A DNA stretch of 61,430 bases from an uncultured Chlorobiaceae bacterium (GCA_903822595.1 CAIJPS010000102.1:1-61430); one strand, 5' to 3'. Positions 36,071-45,392 are shown, counted from the stretch's first letter. Program-made: numbers and translations. The notes: generated from the letters alone by a model not told the origin.

Positions 36071-36538
36071 TCAGTTACCGGAATCCTTACCCGATTCCTT
36101 CCCTGAATCCTTGCCCGGATTATCACCAGACTCCGAGGCAGAGGTTGAGAACAGCATAAGCCGTCCAACGCTGATAAAATCAGCAGTCGCTCCCGGAATA
36201 TCTCCTGTGGCAAATTTGGCACTTCCCCTGCCAGAATAAGCTGTCAGCGATTTCGGATTAAGTTCTACTGCTTTTGAAAGATCAGCTATAGCTCCCTTGC
36301 TGTCGCCCATGGCATACTTGAGAGCCCCTCGACCAGCATAAGCCTTGGCTGATTTCGGATCAAGTTTTATAGCTTTTGTAAATTCAGCAATTGAGCCCTG
36401 TATGGCACTATTACCAATTTTTGAACCCGTATTCAGCAACGTGTTTTTTGAATTCTCAGTAGCATTATCACAAGCCGAAACTGCGACAAAAGTGAGTACC
36501 ACAAATGGGAGAAAAAGAGCGCGCACAGGGTTTTTCAT
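36071..36538 (-). CDS. TPR-repeat lipoprotein
   Basis: 155 residues: signal peptide with lipobox AVSAC at about 23, then two clear tetratricopeptide repeats. Each reads like AIADLSKAVELNPKSLTAYSG; the first begins at SIAEFTKAIKLDPKSAKAYAG, and a third partial unit ends GATADFISVG. The C-terminus is a short Gly-Lys-Asp-Ser tandem (GKDSGKESGKDSGN). It is likely an envelope scaffold that binds other proteins. It is upstream of the cation ATPase on the same strand, about 74 bp away. Confidence 0.85.
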   Translation of the reverse strand: MKNPVRALFLPFVVLTFVAVSACDNATENSKNTLLNTGSKIGNSAIQGSIAEFTKAIKLDPKSAKAYAGRGALKYAMGDSKGAIADLSKAVELNPKSLTAYSGRGSAKFATGDIPGATADFISVGRLMLFSTSASESGDNPGKDSGKESGKDSGN

Positions 36539-36631
36539 TGAAAAATTTGATTTATCGTTATTGCACGAGGCAGGTGTCCGACAAGAGACAAAGCACCTGC
36601 CACCAAAAGAGCTTATGACGAAGCATCAGCG

Positions 36632-36931
36632 TCAATCGAACAATTCGCCAAGAAATCCCAACGGACCTCCCCGTCTCTTTCGTCTCCCTGTTTTTGGATC
36701 GATATAATAATCATGGTCATCATCATGGTGGCCATGATGGGACTCCTCCCTGCGATACTCCCGGTCATTCTCTTCTGTCCGGAATCGGGGAGATTCAGAA
36801 GCCGATCGTTCAATGATTTTATCCAGCTCACCTCTGTCGAGCCAAACTCCCCGGCAAGCGGGGCAGTAATCAATTTCGATACCCTGACGTTCAGAAAGAA
36901 GCAAATCGGCACTACATGAGGGGCATTTCAT
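36632..36931 (-). CDS. TFIIB-type zinc-ribbon protein with His/Asp-rich tail
   Basis: 99 residues from ATG 36931, chosen because GGAG precedes it; a TTG four codons upstream is less likely. The zinc ribbon is MKCPSCSADLLL and later YCPACRGVWLDRGELDKII, the zf-TFIIB pattern found in many small bacterial proteins. The tail then has SHHGHHDDDHDYYIDPKTGR, a likely metal-binding stretch, and ends GGPLGFLGELFD. The function is unknown. It lies 93 bp upstream of the TPR gene on the same strand. Confidence 0.8.
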   Translation of the reverse strand: MKCPSCSADLLLSERQGIEIDYCPACRGVWLDRGELDKIIERSASESPRFRTEENDREYRREESHHGHHDDDHDYYIDPKTGRRKRRGGPLGFLGELFD

Positions 36932-37176
36932 CGTACTCTCCAATTGATAAATGTTGGTCAGACTTAAGTTCTCACTTTCTCACTTACAAAAGTATCAGAA
37001 CCAACCTTTAAAAAGCACAAAGCCAAGCTTAAAAATAGATTAAAATTACAGCAGAAAAGCACTCTGACGTTGAAAAATTCAGCTCAGAAAAAACACGACA
37101 AAAGCTTATATTCTCGTTCAATTTATCATTGTTAACGGTGCCGATTTATTTGCACTCCATACAAAAATTTACACTT

Positions 37177-37425
37177 ATGCCTGAAAATACTCTCCAAAAA
37201 CTTGAACTGCCACCGATAGCTACTGCCGGAGCTGCGATACTGATTCCTGTGTTTGGCATTCCCCTGGCACTCCACGCTTTGACCGGTGCAGCCATTGGTG
37301 GATTGACCTTCGTAGCAGCAAACCTGATACTGGGCCCGGCTCGCGGGAAAATCCTCAACATCCCCGGACTTTTACCAGGGAAAAGCTCAGTGAATCCGGA
37401 AGAAGTTGTCGCCGAAAATTCATGA
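37177..37425 (+). CDS. Small membrane protein of unknown function
   Basis: 82 residues from ATG 37177 (98 if an earlier TTG-type start is used). After LQKLELPPIATAGAAILIPV come two hydrophobic helices rich in Ala and Gly (GIPLALHALTGAAIGGLTFV and AANLILGP), then a basic segment and an acidic C-terminus. No motif was recognised. Base composition and hydrophobic pattern support a real gene, but no ribosome site is clear. It converges on the glycosyltransferase-like gene. Confidence 0.5.
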   Translation: MPENTLQKLELPPIATAGAAILIPVFGIPLALHALTGAAIGGLTFVAANLILGPARGKILNIPGLLPGKSSVNPEEVVAENS

Positions 37426-37462
37426 TCTGTTGAGTGAGACATAAACTGCGTCTGTCAGCGCA

Positions 37463-38518
37463 TCAGTGCCTCTTTTTTGCGGTATCAAAAAGAGCGGAGA
37501 GCTCCTGCAAACGCAACAGATCATCAGGCAGTGCCACAGGTATCGGCAGACCCATCATGGCGCAAAAGGCCTCTATCCGGTAACGCCAATCATGGTTGAG
37601 AAGTATCTGAAAAATATTGGTCGACCGTTGTTGTTCCAGACTGTCATTGCGTGACAAAAGGGCAATCAGCTCATCAGACGCAACCCGCGGATCATCCGAA
37701 AGTTCAATCGTCGAATTTTGCCAGAACAGCATGTCGTCCGCCATGCGTGATACCGGGCGTCGTCCTGCAACAATACAGCCCGACAGAAGCGACTCAAGCC
37801 AGCGACTCGTCACCATCATGGAACGGGGCCGATCACTCTGCGGCTCAACATAAAGATGGAAGGCAAGCGAAATACGGGTTCGGTGCAACAACTTGAACAA
37901 CATGCCACGCTCAAGAGAGACCTCTGTTCCTGATAAATGACCAAGGGGAGAGTGCAGATACAAATAGGGAGAACTTGCTGGATGAAAGCATTGTGAAAAC
38001 TGTGTATGAAAGGTTGGTGGTATGCGACCAAAACCCATCACATCAATCTCACGAGACTGTAATTTTCGTGGTGCCCAGGTCAGAGCGTCAGTACCTTGGT
38101 ACAACTGGTGGACAGGAATGCCAAAACGGATTTTTGGATACTCAACATCTTCATGAGCCGTTACCGTAATGGCATCAAAGAGAGCTGTCTCCTTGACAAA
38201 TCCTGCCTGAAAATATGAATCTGTTACAAATCCGAAGATTTTGCCAAATTTCTTGCGGCAATTCGGTATGGCACTGATCATGCCAAGATCAGTAGCACTA
38301 CGCGCCACCACAATCAGAACATCACCACCAGTTGTCTGTAACGGTTCATATCTGAGGTGGTGAGGGCGGATCAAGCGATCAACCAGGGGCAATGGCAAAA
38401 CTCTTGGCGACAGGATTTCAGCCTGAAAATAGTGTATCAGCAACTTCGCCAGCTCGTCAATAGCCACCCACCCGGCATGAGGAGATGCTGCACCGGCATA
38501 AAGAATAGAGATTTTCAT
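37463..38518 (-). CDS. Glycosyltransferase-like protein
   Basis: 351 residues with a GT-B style layout: N-terminal MKISILYAGAASPHAGWVAID, and in the second half SRWLESLLSGCIVAGRRPVS, which matches the region where group 1 transferases bind the nucleotide sugar and where conserved 'E..SLA.G.PVIA' residues lie. Middle parts (FGFVTDSYFQAGFVKETALFD) recall the acceptor-side domain. No signal peptide; likely cytoplasmic or membrane-peripheral. No polysaccharide genes are adjacent, so the substrate is unknown. The catalytic Glu-rich segment is weaker than in classical members. Confidence 0.6.
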   Translation of the reverse strand: MKISILYAGAASPHAGWVAIDELAKLLIHYFQAEILSPRVLPLPLVDRLIRPHHLRYEPLQTTGGDVLIVVARSATDLGMISAIPNCRKKFGKIFGFVTDSYFQAGFVKETALFDAITVTAHEDVEYPKIRFGIPVHQLYQGTDALTWAPRKLQSREIDVMGFGRIPPTFHTQFSQCFHPASSPYLYLHSPLGHLSGTEVSLERGMLFKLLHRTRISLAFHLYVEPQSDRPRSMMVTSRWLESLLSGCIVAGRRPVSRMADDMLFWQNSTIELSDDPRVASDELIALLSRNDSLEQQRSTNIFQILLNHDWRYRIEAFCAMMGLPIPVALPDDLLRLQELSALFDTAKKRH

Positions 38519-39190
38519 ATTCGTTTTTCAGTAGTGGGGCCATAACCGATTATCTTAAAACAAGATAAACACGAATCAAAACTGGGAATCAGCCCAAATT
38601 TTACACAAACGTTACAATTTGCTCAATAATCCAGTCTTTTGAGCTTCCCGTATACTCAGGGAATGCTCCTGAAGACCAAGATAAACAAGGAAATGGAGAG
38701 AGTAAACTTTTCAACGCAAAATCCGCTGAACTTCGAAGACTAATATCGGTAGCCCTGAGCGGAAGAGGTGTTCGATGTTGCCAGAATAAGCCGATGAACG
38801 ACTTATCGCCAGCTTCAATCCATTGCTCTGTGATGAATGGAGGCGCAAGCGCCAAGAGTTATTGGATGCAACAGAAAAAAACTACAGAAAATTGGTAATG
38901 AAGTTCATCGCCACACGAAAAACCCATTGTGAGTGCATCGGAAACAGGCCAAATGGTTGACAAGATTATCAATGGGTATAAAATGCCCAAACACTTTGAG
39001 ATATCTATTGCTGATAGAGAGTTTTCCTTCCGGAAGAAAGCTGAATAGATCGCACAAGAAGCGGACCTTGATGGTATCTGTTGAATTAATCCTGTAAAAA
39101 CGTAACAGTTCTTGTTGCTGTTTATTACCTTGATAATGAATTGGAATTATACCTTGTTTTTAACCCTATTCCACAACACAACAACATCGC
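38519..39190. other. Gene-poor stretch containing transposase debris
   Basis: About 670 bp between the glycosyltransferase-like and five-PAS kinase genes. The right-hand part holds the transposase remnant listed separately. The left part (38519-38786) shows no recognised protein; an 84-codon minus-strand frame at 38601-38855 overlaps the remnant and lacks motifs. Confidence 0.6.
38790..39084 (+). pseudogene. Decayed IS1634/IS4-like transposase fragment
   Basis: Translated pieces resemble the middle of an IS1634-group transposase. They are DERLIASFNPLLCDEWRRKR, QELLDATEKNYRKL in the same frame, then after a frameshift NGYKMPKHFEISIADREFSF and, past an in-frame TAG, IAQEADLDGIC. In intact members these read 'ERLI...NPLLA.ER.RKR.ELL.ATE', 'YK..KHFEL.IAD..FSF' and 'IA.EA.LDGIYV'. 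No inverted ends were found. It is a non-functional scar of an old insertion. Confidence 0.65.
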
Positions 39191-42010
39191 GTGATAAAAA
39201 AGCAGCATAACATCAAACCCGTGGCACATTCAGAGCTACGCTCACTTGCTGAAAAACGATTGCGGCGAAAGCCGATGACTCCGCTGGATGTTTCTTCTTC
39301 ACCAGAAGAGATGCTTCGAATGATCCATGAGCTTTCGGTTCACCAAATCGAACTCGAAATGCAACGGGAGGAGCTTGAGCTGACAAGAAGTGCCTTGGAA
39401 AAGTCACTTGAGCAGTACACCGTTCTTTACGAGGAGGCCCCTCTTGGCTACCTGACCCTTTCAAGGGAGGGCCGGATACTCCGGGCAAACCTTGCTGCCA
39501 AAAGGATGATTCCAGGCTTGATGAAAAAACGGTTAAGCAGCTTTGTTGCTGATGAAGCGTACTCGATGTTCAACGTCTTCCTGGAAGGTGCCTTCAGTTC
39601 CATGAAACATAAAGAAGCGGATATTGCCTTTCTGGATGACGACACTCCTAAGGCTCATCATCCTTCGGCTCGCCGTCGCATCCTTCATTGTGATGCACTT
39701 GTAGACGAAAATTGCAGAGAGTGCCGCCTTACTCTCTCGGATATAACTGATCTCTGCAATGCCAGGCAGAAGAATGCGTTGCTTCAGGAGGAAAAAAAGC
39801 ATTGGGGGAAATCGATTCACTCTCTTTTTGACAACTTTGCTGATCCGGTTTTGCTTCTGGATACTCACTATACTATCCTTGCAGCCAACAGCGCTTTTGC
39901 TGCAATTTTTGGCAAGAGCGTTGAGGAGTGCATGAACATGAACGGATTTGATTTGCTGACGTCTGAACTCCGTGAGCAGCGCATGAATTACACCGAAAAA
40001 GCAATCGACTCTGCAAAACCTTTTTCGTGGGAGGACGAGCAAGGTGATGCAACTCTCCGTCATACCATTTATCCGATTACTGATAAAGAGGGTAAGGTGA
40101 TGGAGTTGCTTGTTTTTGTCCAAAACATTTCCGAGACCAAAGCGATTGAACAGAAGTTACAGACTGAAGCGGCAATCAACCATTCATTAATCGAGAGTAT
40201 CCCTGGAATTTTTTACATGGTTGACCAGAACGGGTTGATTGTGCGGTATAACGACTATGTGCGGAGAGAAATTTTCGGTCACCAGCAAGGCGAGGGCATA
40301 GGTTTTAGCGCTACGGAGCTTGTGCATCCGGACGACAGGGAGAAAGCAAATAAGACACTGCAAAGCGCTATAACCCATGAGAATGATGAAATAACTTTTG
40401 AGTATCGGGTGCGACTTTGTGGAGGGCCTGAGTACCGTTGGTTTTTGGTAACAACCCGAAAAGTTACTCTTGGCGGAAACCCTTTTTTGATCGGTATGGG
40501 TATTGACATCACCGAGCGCAAGCGATTGGAAAAGGCTCTTGTTGAGCATGAAGAGCGCTTCAGAAAGCTGTTTGAAAGCCACGCAGCGGCCAAACTTCTT
40601 GTAGACCCAGAGAATGGAGCCATTGTTGAGGCTAACCAGGCGGCTGCCGACTTTTATGGATGGCCAGTTGAAGAGCTCTGCCGGATGCGTCTTGATCAAA
40701 TCCAGATCAGCACATTGCCTCCTGAAAAGCTTCAGAAGCAAATAGAGCGTTGTGTGACCAATGAGGAGCAGCACTTTATTTTTCGCAACCGCATTGCTGA
40801 TGGTACCATCCGTGATGTTGAGGTGTTCAGCAACAGCATTGATATTGGGGGAAAACCCTTTATTTATGCCATTATGTTTGACATTACCGAACGCAAGCGG
40901 CTCGAAGCACTCGCCGACAGTATTCTCGCCATTGACCTCAACGGTGCGATCATCAGCGTTTCCAATATGGGGCTCGACCTCTATGGCGCCAGAAGTCGGA
41001 AGGAGCTTCTTGGACTCCCCTTCTCCTCCCTGATGCACCCTCGTGATGTTGGCGCCTTTAAGGAAGCCCTTGCAAAAGTAGAGAGGGAGAGAACGGTGGA
41101 AAAATATGAATTTTTGCTGAAGCGGAAAGACAATTCCATTTGTTCATCTGAAATCAGCCTCTCTTTGGTTGAAGACAGTCATGGAGCACCCCATTCATAT
41201 CTGATTATTTTGCGCGATATTTCGCAGCAAAAACTCATTGAAAGTGAACTTCTCTTCAACAAAACCTTGACCGGCCTTGGTGAAATGGCGGCTGGCATTG
41301 CGCATGAGATTTATCAACCCATCAATACCATAGGGCTGGTTGTTGAGAAAATGCTTGTTGAAGCCAACACCTACAGTGGTGAGGTCAAGAGCGACATCAC
41401 CAAAACATCGAAAAAACTCCTTCATAATATTGAACGTATCGAAACAATTGTCGATACAATCCGCTCTTTTGCTGGCAAAGAATCAAAAAAAGGAGTAACT
41501 GTTTTTGACAGCAATGCCGCAGTAAGGGCAGCAATGGATATTGTTTCGCTGCTCTGTTACGAGAAAAATATTACGTTTGACTTTACGACGGCCGAGGCAG
41601 AGCTGCCGGTATCGGGCAATATGTACAAGTTTGAGCAGGTGATGCTTAACCTGATACGAAACGCCATCGATGCACTGGAAGAAAAAAAGAAAAAAACCGG
41701 TAAGGATTTCTCTATGAAAATCAAGATAAACTCATTGCGTAACGGTACTTCGGTTGTTTTGCAAGTGGAGGATAATGGTGTCGGCATGAGCCGTGAAGAG
41801 CTCGATTACATCACGCAGCCCTTCTATACCACCAAAACATCCGAAAAAGGCACCGGCCTCGGACTGTCGATCAGTCAGGGAATCGTTAAAGAGATGCATG
41901 GGACGCTCTCGTTCGAAAGCAAACCGCTGGAGGGAACAACGGTTACGGTAACTGTGCCGTTGAAAGAACGGATTGAGGGATTAGATCATAAAAATAGTAT
42001 CACATTTTGA
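39191..42010 (+). CDS. Five-PAS sensor histidine kinase
   Basis: 939 residues from GTG 39191. An N-terminal coiled-coil (about 35-75) is followed by five PAS-like domains (about 77-190, 205-320, 330-450, 455-575, 575-695), with DITERKRLE linkers closing units 3 and 4. The kinase core has GEMAAGIAHEIYQPINTI with phospho-acceptor His705. The ATPase domain has N-box NLIRNAIDAL, G1 VEDNGVGMS and G2 GTGLGLSI. There is no membrane segment or receiver domain, so it is probably cytoplasmic and orphan. The PAS units could bind haem, flavin or small ligands; none is identifiable. Confidence 0.9.
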   Translation: MIKKQHNIKPVAHSELRSLAEKRLRRKPMTPLDVSSSPEEMLRMIHELSVHQIELEMQREELELTRSALEKSLEQYTVLYEEAPLGYLTLSREGRILRANLAAKRMIPGLMKKRLSSFVADEAYSMFNVFLEGAFSSMKHKEADIAFLDDDTPKAHHPSARRRILHCDALVDENCRECRLTLSDITDLCNARQKNALLQEEKKHWGKSIHSLFDNFADPVLLLDTHYTILAANSAFAAIFGKSVEECMNMNGFDLLTSELREQRMNYTEKAIDSAKPFSWEDEQGDATLRHTIYPITDKEGKVMELLVFVQNISETKAIEQKLQTEAAINHSLIESIPGIFYMVDQNGLIVRYNDYVRREIFGHQQGEGIGFSATELVHPDDREKANKTLQSAITHENDEITFEYRVRLCGGPEYRWFLVTTRKVTLGGNPFLIGMGIDITERKRLEKALVEHEERFRKLFESHAAAKLLVDPENGAIVEANQAAADFYGWPVEELCRMRLDQIQISTLPPEKLQKQIERCVTNEEQHFIFRNRIADGTIRDVEVFSNSIDIGGKPFIYAIMFDITERKRLEALADSILAIDLNGAIISVSNMGLDLYGARSRKELLGLPFSSLMHPRDVGAFKEALAKVERERTVEKYEFLLKRKDNSICSSEISLSLVEDSHGAPHSYLIILRDISQQKLIESELLFNKTLTGLGEMAAGIAHEIYQPINTIGLVVEKMLVEANTYSGEVKSDITKTSKKLLHNIERIETIVDTIRSFAGKESKKGVTVFDSNAAVRAAMDIVSLLCYEKNITFDFTTAEAELPVSGNMYKFEQVMLNLIRNAIDALEEKKKKTGKDFSMKIKINSLRNGTSVVLQVEDNGVGMSREELDYITQPFYTTKTSEKGTGLGLSISQGIVKEMHGTLSFESKPLEGTTVTVTVPLKERIEGLDHKNSITF

Positions 42011-42089
42011 ATCGGTGCAAGGCATTAAATAACAAGCGATTGCGGCAAAAAAATGACTCTGCCAAAATGCGCTCGGTGAGCGTTCCACA

Positions 42090-42509
42090 TCATGCTGATA
42101 AAACTTCATTCATGATGGCAACAAGCCTCTCTTCTATCTCCTGCGCTATCTCTGTAATTTGCGGATCATTGAATTGTGCCACCAGTGAGGTCGGTCTCAA
42201 AAGAGCGATGATGGTTTGACCATCCTCATCATAAACTGAGATCCGGCATGGCAGAATAGTGGATAAACTGAGATTTTGATCAAGCAGCTTTTTAGCTTGC
42301 TGCGGCTGACAAACCTCGAAGACCAGACACTCACAAGAGAACTCCAGTCCCTTCTTTGCCATAATCTCTTTAAAATTATACACCTGCAAAACACCAAAGT
42401 GGTGGGCAGGAACAACCTCCTGCAAGGCAGCCGCAGCCTGGCTGACTGTTTTATCCGTTGAAAAGGTAATGAGCATTTTTTGACTGTTGTGATTTAAATT
42501 GTGGTGCAT
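42090..42509 (-). CDS. DUF302 protein
   Basis: 139 residues with the DUF302 pattern: DKTVSQAAAALQEVV, then HFGVLQVYNFKEIMAKKG, CLVFEVCQPQQAKKLLDQN and LLPCRISVYDEDG, ending in RPTSLV and helices. DUF302 is a small, widespread family of unknown function. The Cys-rich VCQP and PCR elements could bind a metal or thiol. It is convergent with the kinase gene. Start ATG 42509 or 42476; both keep the domain. Confidence 0.85.
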   Translation of the reverse strand: MHHNLNHNSQKMLITFSTDKTVSQAAAALQEVVPAHHFGVLQVYNFKEIMAKKGLEFSCECLVFEVCQPQQAKKLLDQNLSLSTILPCRISVYDEDGQTIIALLRPTSLVAQFNDPQITEIAQEIEERLVAIMNEVLSA

Positions 42510-42765
42510 CTCTTATTTTGTTCCTCGATTCCATTACTTCGTTGCTCGCGAAAAGTCGGGATACATTCTGTTTTTGTGGCAAAAAAGGTGGCCAAGGTCC
42601 ATTCTGTTGAGTAACCGTACTCCGAAAAATACGATAATAGAATTAATTTAAGTAGGTTACCGTTAAGTATATTTTGTAATGACAGTAAATCCTGTTCAGA
42701 GAGAGCAGAAACGCCAGGCTCTTTGAACCGCGATCAAACTCCGGGCACATCGAACAGGAAAATGA

Positions 42766-43872
42766 ATGGAAAAGTCAGCTATTATTCGAACACTGATACT
42801 TGCTGCCTCTGTCGTCGCCATCAGTTTGCTTCACTATCTGACACCTCTTCATCTTCACTATCTGCACGATATTTTTCAGCGTCTCTACTATCTGCCGATC
42901 ATCCTGGCAGCCTTCTGGTTCGGTCTGCGAGGCGGGCTTCTCTGTTCAATCATCGTCAGCATTGTCTATGCTCCTCATATCCTTTTCCAGTGGGGCGGGC
43001 ACCCGGGCATGGAGATGGAAAAATATCTTGAAATACTCATCTACAATACGGTCGGCGGAGTAACCGGTGTGCTGTCGCAACGAGAACGGGAACGAACCGT
43101 TGAACTGCAAAAGAGTACCCGGGGACTGAAAGAGTCATACCTGAAACTGCAACAGCAATCAGAACAGATCATCGTTATTGAAGAACAGTTGAGACGAGCC
43201 GAAAAATTGTCCACTCTTGGAGAGATGGCTGCCGTGCTGGCACATGAAATACGAAATCCCCTCAGCTCCATTCGAGGCACTGCCGAAATTTTAAAAGATG
43301 ATTACAAGCCGGATAATCCCAAATATGAGTTCATTGAGATCCAGATCAAAGAGACTGAACGTTTGAACCGGGTTGTAGAGGATTTTCTTCTTATGGCGCA
43401 CCCGAAACCGGTTGACATGCTCTCCTGCTCCATTCAGGATGAGCTTGAAACCATCATAAGTCTGGTGGCCAATGAGGCACGGGAAAAGCTTATCACGCTT
43501 CTTCTGCAACCACAGGCATTGCCGTTGATCATCCAGGGGGATGGAGAAAAACTGCGCCAGGCATTCCTGAACATTATCATCAATGCTTTGCAGGCTACGC
43601 CGCCTGGCGGCAAGGTCATTATCTCGACAAACGTTTCTGAGGCTGAATTCTGCGAGATCTGTTTCAAGGATACCGGATCGGGAATAACGGCTGAAACGCT
43701 TCCACGGATTTTTGACCCTTTTTTCACGACCAAACAGAACGGGACCGGACTTGGACTGGCTATTACCAGAAAAATCATTGAACGCCACAAGGGTATTTTA
43801 CTGATCGAGAGTGACACAGCAAACGGCACAACGGTAACAATCAGATTGCCGATGTTGAAAACAACCAATTGA
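42766..43872 (+). CDS. Membrane sensor histidine kinase of a sigma-54 two-component system
   Basis: 368 residues. Three to four N-terminal membrane helices (10-100) with short loops, including HLHYLHDIFQRLYYLPIILA and a His-rich APHILFQWGGHPGMEMEK loop that could sense metal. A coiled coil (105-145) leads to the dimer domain, GEMAAVLAHEIRNPLSSIRG with His160, and an ATPase domain with NIIINALQATPPGG, FKDTGSGIT and GTGLGLAI. The layout resembles the NtrB/ZraS-type kinases paired with sigma-54 activators. The next gene is such an activator, its start 8 bp after this stop, so they are certainly a pair. Confidence 0.9.
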   Translation: MEKSAIIRTLILAASVVAISLLHYLTPLHLHYLHDIFQRLYYLPIILAAFWFGLRGGLLCSIIVSIVYAPHILFQWGGHPGMEMEKYLEILIYNTVGGVTGVLSQRERERTVELQKSTRGLKESYLKLQQQSEQIIVIEEQLRRAEKLSTLGEMAAVLAHEIRNPLSSIRGTAEILKDDYKPDNPKYEFIEIQIKETERLNRVVEDFLLMAHPKPVDMLSCSIQDELETIISLVANEAREKLITLLLQPQALPLIIQGDGEKLRQAFLNIIINALQATPPGGKVIISTNVSEAEFCEICFKDTGSGITAETLPRIFDPFFTTKQNGTGLGLAITRKIIERHKGILLIESDTANGTTVTIRLPMLKTTN

Positions 43873-43880
43873 AGAATTTC

Positions 43881-45254
43881 ATGAAAGCAAAAATTCTGGT
43901 CATTGACGATGATACATCGCTGCGCAGAGTACTTGAATACAATCTTGAGGAAGAGGGTTATGAAGTACAGGCGGCCTCCTCAGGTGAAAAAGGATTGTCT
44001 CTCATGGAAGACTTTCAGCCCAACCTTGTTATCACCGACATGAAAATGACGGGTATGAATGGATTGATGGTTCTCAAAATCATCAAGGAACGCTCACCCG
44101 ATACCCTTGTCATTATCATAACCGCTTTCGGAACCGTTGATGCTGCCGTTGAAGCCATGAAGAGCGGAGCCTACGACTACATCACAAAACCATTCAACAG
44201 AGAAGCTCTCAAGCTGACAGTACGAAAGGCACTGCAATTCTGTGATCTGACGGAAGAAAACAAACGGATGAAAAGTGAGTTATCAGACCTGTCTGATTTC
44301 CATACCATTATCGGTTCATCAGAAGAGATGAAGAAAGTTTTTGAGGTTATTCGCAAAGTGGCCGACACGGAAGCACCCGTTCTGATAACGGGGGAATCAG
44401 GAACAGGAAAAGAGCTGGTTGCCCGCTCCATTCATGCAAACAGTTCGCGCAGGAACGGCCCGTTCGTTACCATAAACTGTGCCGCCATTCCGCGTGACCT
44501 TCTTGAAAGCGAGCTCTTTGGTCACACGAAAGGGGCGTTTACCGGAGCGATAAAAGAAAAAAAAGGGAAATTCCAGCTTGCCGACGGGGGCACCATCTTC
44601 CTTGATGAGGTAGGTGAACTGCTGCTTGAACTCCAGCCAAAACTGCTGAGGGCCTTGCAGGAAAAGGAGGTGGAACCGATTGGCTCAACCAAGGTACAGA
44701 AGCTTGACGTTCGCGTTGTGTCGGCAACCAATCTGAATATTGAGCAAGCGATTGCTGATGGCAGCTTTCGCGAAGATCTCTATTACCGGTTATCGGTCAT
44801 TCCGCTTCATCTCCCGCCACTCCGTGATCGAACGGAGGATATCCAGCTTCTTGTGAAATATTTTTGTCGAAAACATTGCAGCGACAAGATCAGAATTGAA
44901 AATGATGGGCTGAAGATCCTGATGACCTATCCCTGGCCGGGAAATGTGCGGGAGCTTGAAAACACCATCGAGCGTCTCATCATTCTGCGAAACAGCAATA
45001 CCATCAAGCTGGCCGATATACCCGTCAAATTTCGTGAATACAAAGTCAAAACGCGTGGCATTGTAACATTGCCTGACGAAGGGTACTCTCTTGAGCAACT
45101 GGAGCGCGAAATTGTTATTGCCGCTTTGGAGCGCAATGCATGGAACCAGACGGCGGCCGCCCGTTTTCTCAGAATTCCCCGCCATACACTCATCTACAGG
45201 ATTGAAAAATATGACATTAAACTGCCGAAAAAACAGAGCGAACCAAAAATTTAA
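43881..45254 (+). CDS. NtrC/ZraR-type sigma-54 response regulator
   Basis: 457 residues. Receiver domain with phospho-acceptor Asp53 in LVITDMKMTGMNG. AAA+ domain with Walker A TGESGTGKELVARSIH, the sigma-54-contacting loop GAFTGA at 218-223, Walker B GTIFLDEVGEL, and sensor RFREDLYYRLSVIPL-like FREDLYYRLSVIPLHLPPLR. C-terminal helix-turn-helix of Fis type (EIVIAALERNAWNQTAAARF, then RIPRHTLIYRIEKYDI). It should activate the -24/-12 promoter upstream of the efflux operon that starts 180 bp later. An upstream TTG would add four residues. Confidence 0.95.
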   Translation: MKAKILVIDDDTSLRRVLEYNLEEEGYEVQAASSGEKGLSLMEDFQPNLVITDMKMTGMNGLMVLKIIKERSPDTLVIIITAFGTVDAAVEAMKSGAYDYITKPFNREALKLTVRKALQFCDLTEENKRMKSELSDLSDFHTIIGSSEEMKKVFEVIRKVADTEAPVLITGESGTGKELVARSIHANSSRRNGPFVTINCAAIPRDLLESELFGHTKGAFTGAIKEKKGKFQLADGGTIFLDEVGELLLELQPKLLRALQEKEVEPIGSTKVQKLDVRVVSATNLNIEQAIADGSFREDLYYRLSVIPLHLPPLRDRTEDIQLLVKYFCRKHCSDKIRIENDGLKILMTYPWPGNVRELENTIERLIILRNSNTIKLADIPVKFREYKVKTRGIVTLPDEGYSLEQLEREIVIAALERNAWNQTAAARFLRIPRHTLIYRIEKYDIKLPKKQSEPKI

Positions 45255-45283
45255 TGTAAAAGAGCGACGTGCAGCCACAAATT

Positions 45284-45322
45284 GTGCTGAGAATTCTACT
45301 GCAAGTGAAGAATATTCTGCAC
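45284..45322 (+). promoter_or_regulatory. Paired activator-binding palindromes
   Basis: Two related sites: GTGCTGAGAATTCTACTGCA (45284-45303) and GTGAAGAATATTCTGCAC (45305-45322). The second is a near-perfect palindrome, with GTG/CAC ends and an AGAATATTCT centre. Centres are 20 bp apart, two helical turns, so activator dimers would sit on one face. They lie about 65 bp upstream of the -24 element, a normal enhancer position. Inferred target: the adjacent NtrC-type regulator. Confidence 0.6.
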
Positions 45323-45375
45323 ATTTGATAGTGCAACAGGATTTGATTTTCAACGGTGTCAAGTATAAGAGCGGA

Positions 45376-45392
45376 TTGGCACGATTTTTGAA
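45376..45392 (+). promoter_or_regulatory. Sigma-54 promoter of the copper-efflux operon
   Basis: TTGGCACGATTTTTGAA matches the consensus YTGGCACG-N4-TTGCW at every fixed base except the C of the -12 element (TTGA). GG and the GA are separated by 10 bases, as required. The predicted transcript would start near 45402, about 32 bases before the cusC start codon. Confidence 0.7.

Noticed and set aside
38601-38855. 84-codon minus-strand frame
   Set aside because: Overlaps the transposase remnant, lacks motifs and a start site.
42510-42765. Sigma-54 promoter before the sensor kinase gene
   Set aside because: GTGGCAAAAAAGGTGGC looks similar but lacks the -12 GC at the right distance.
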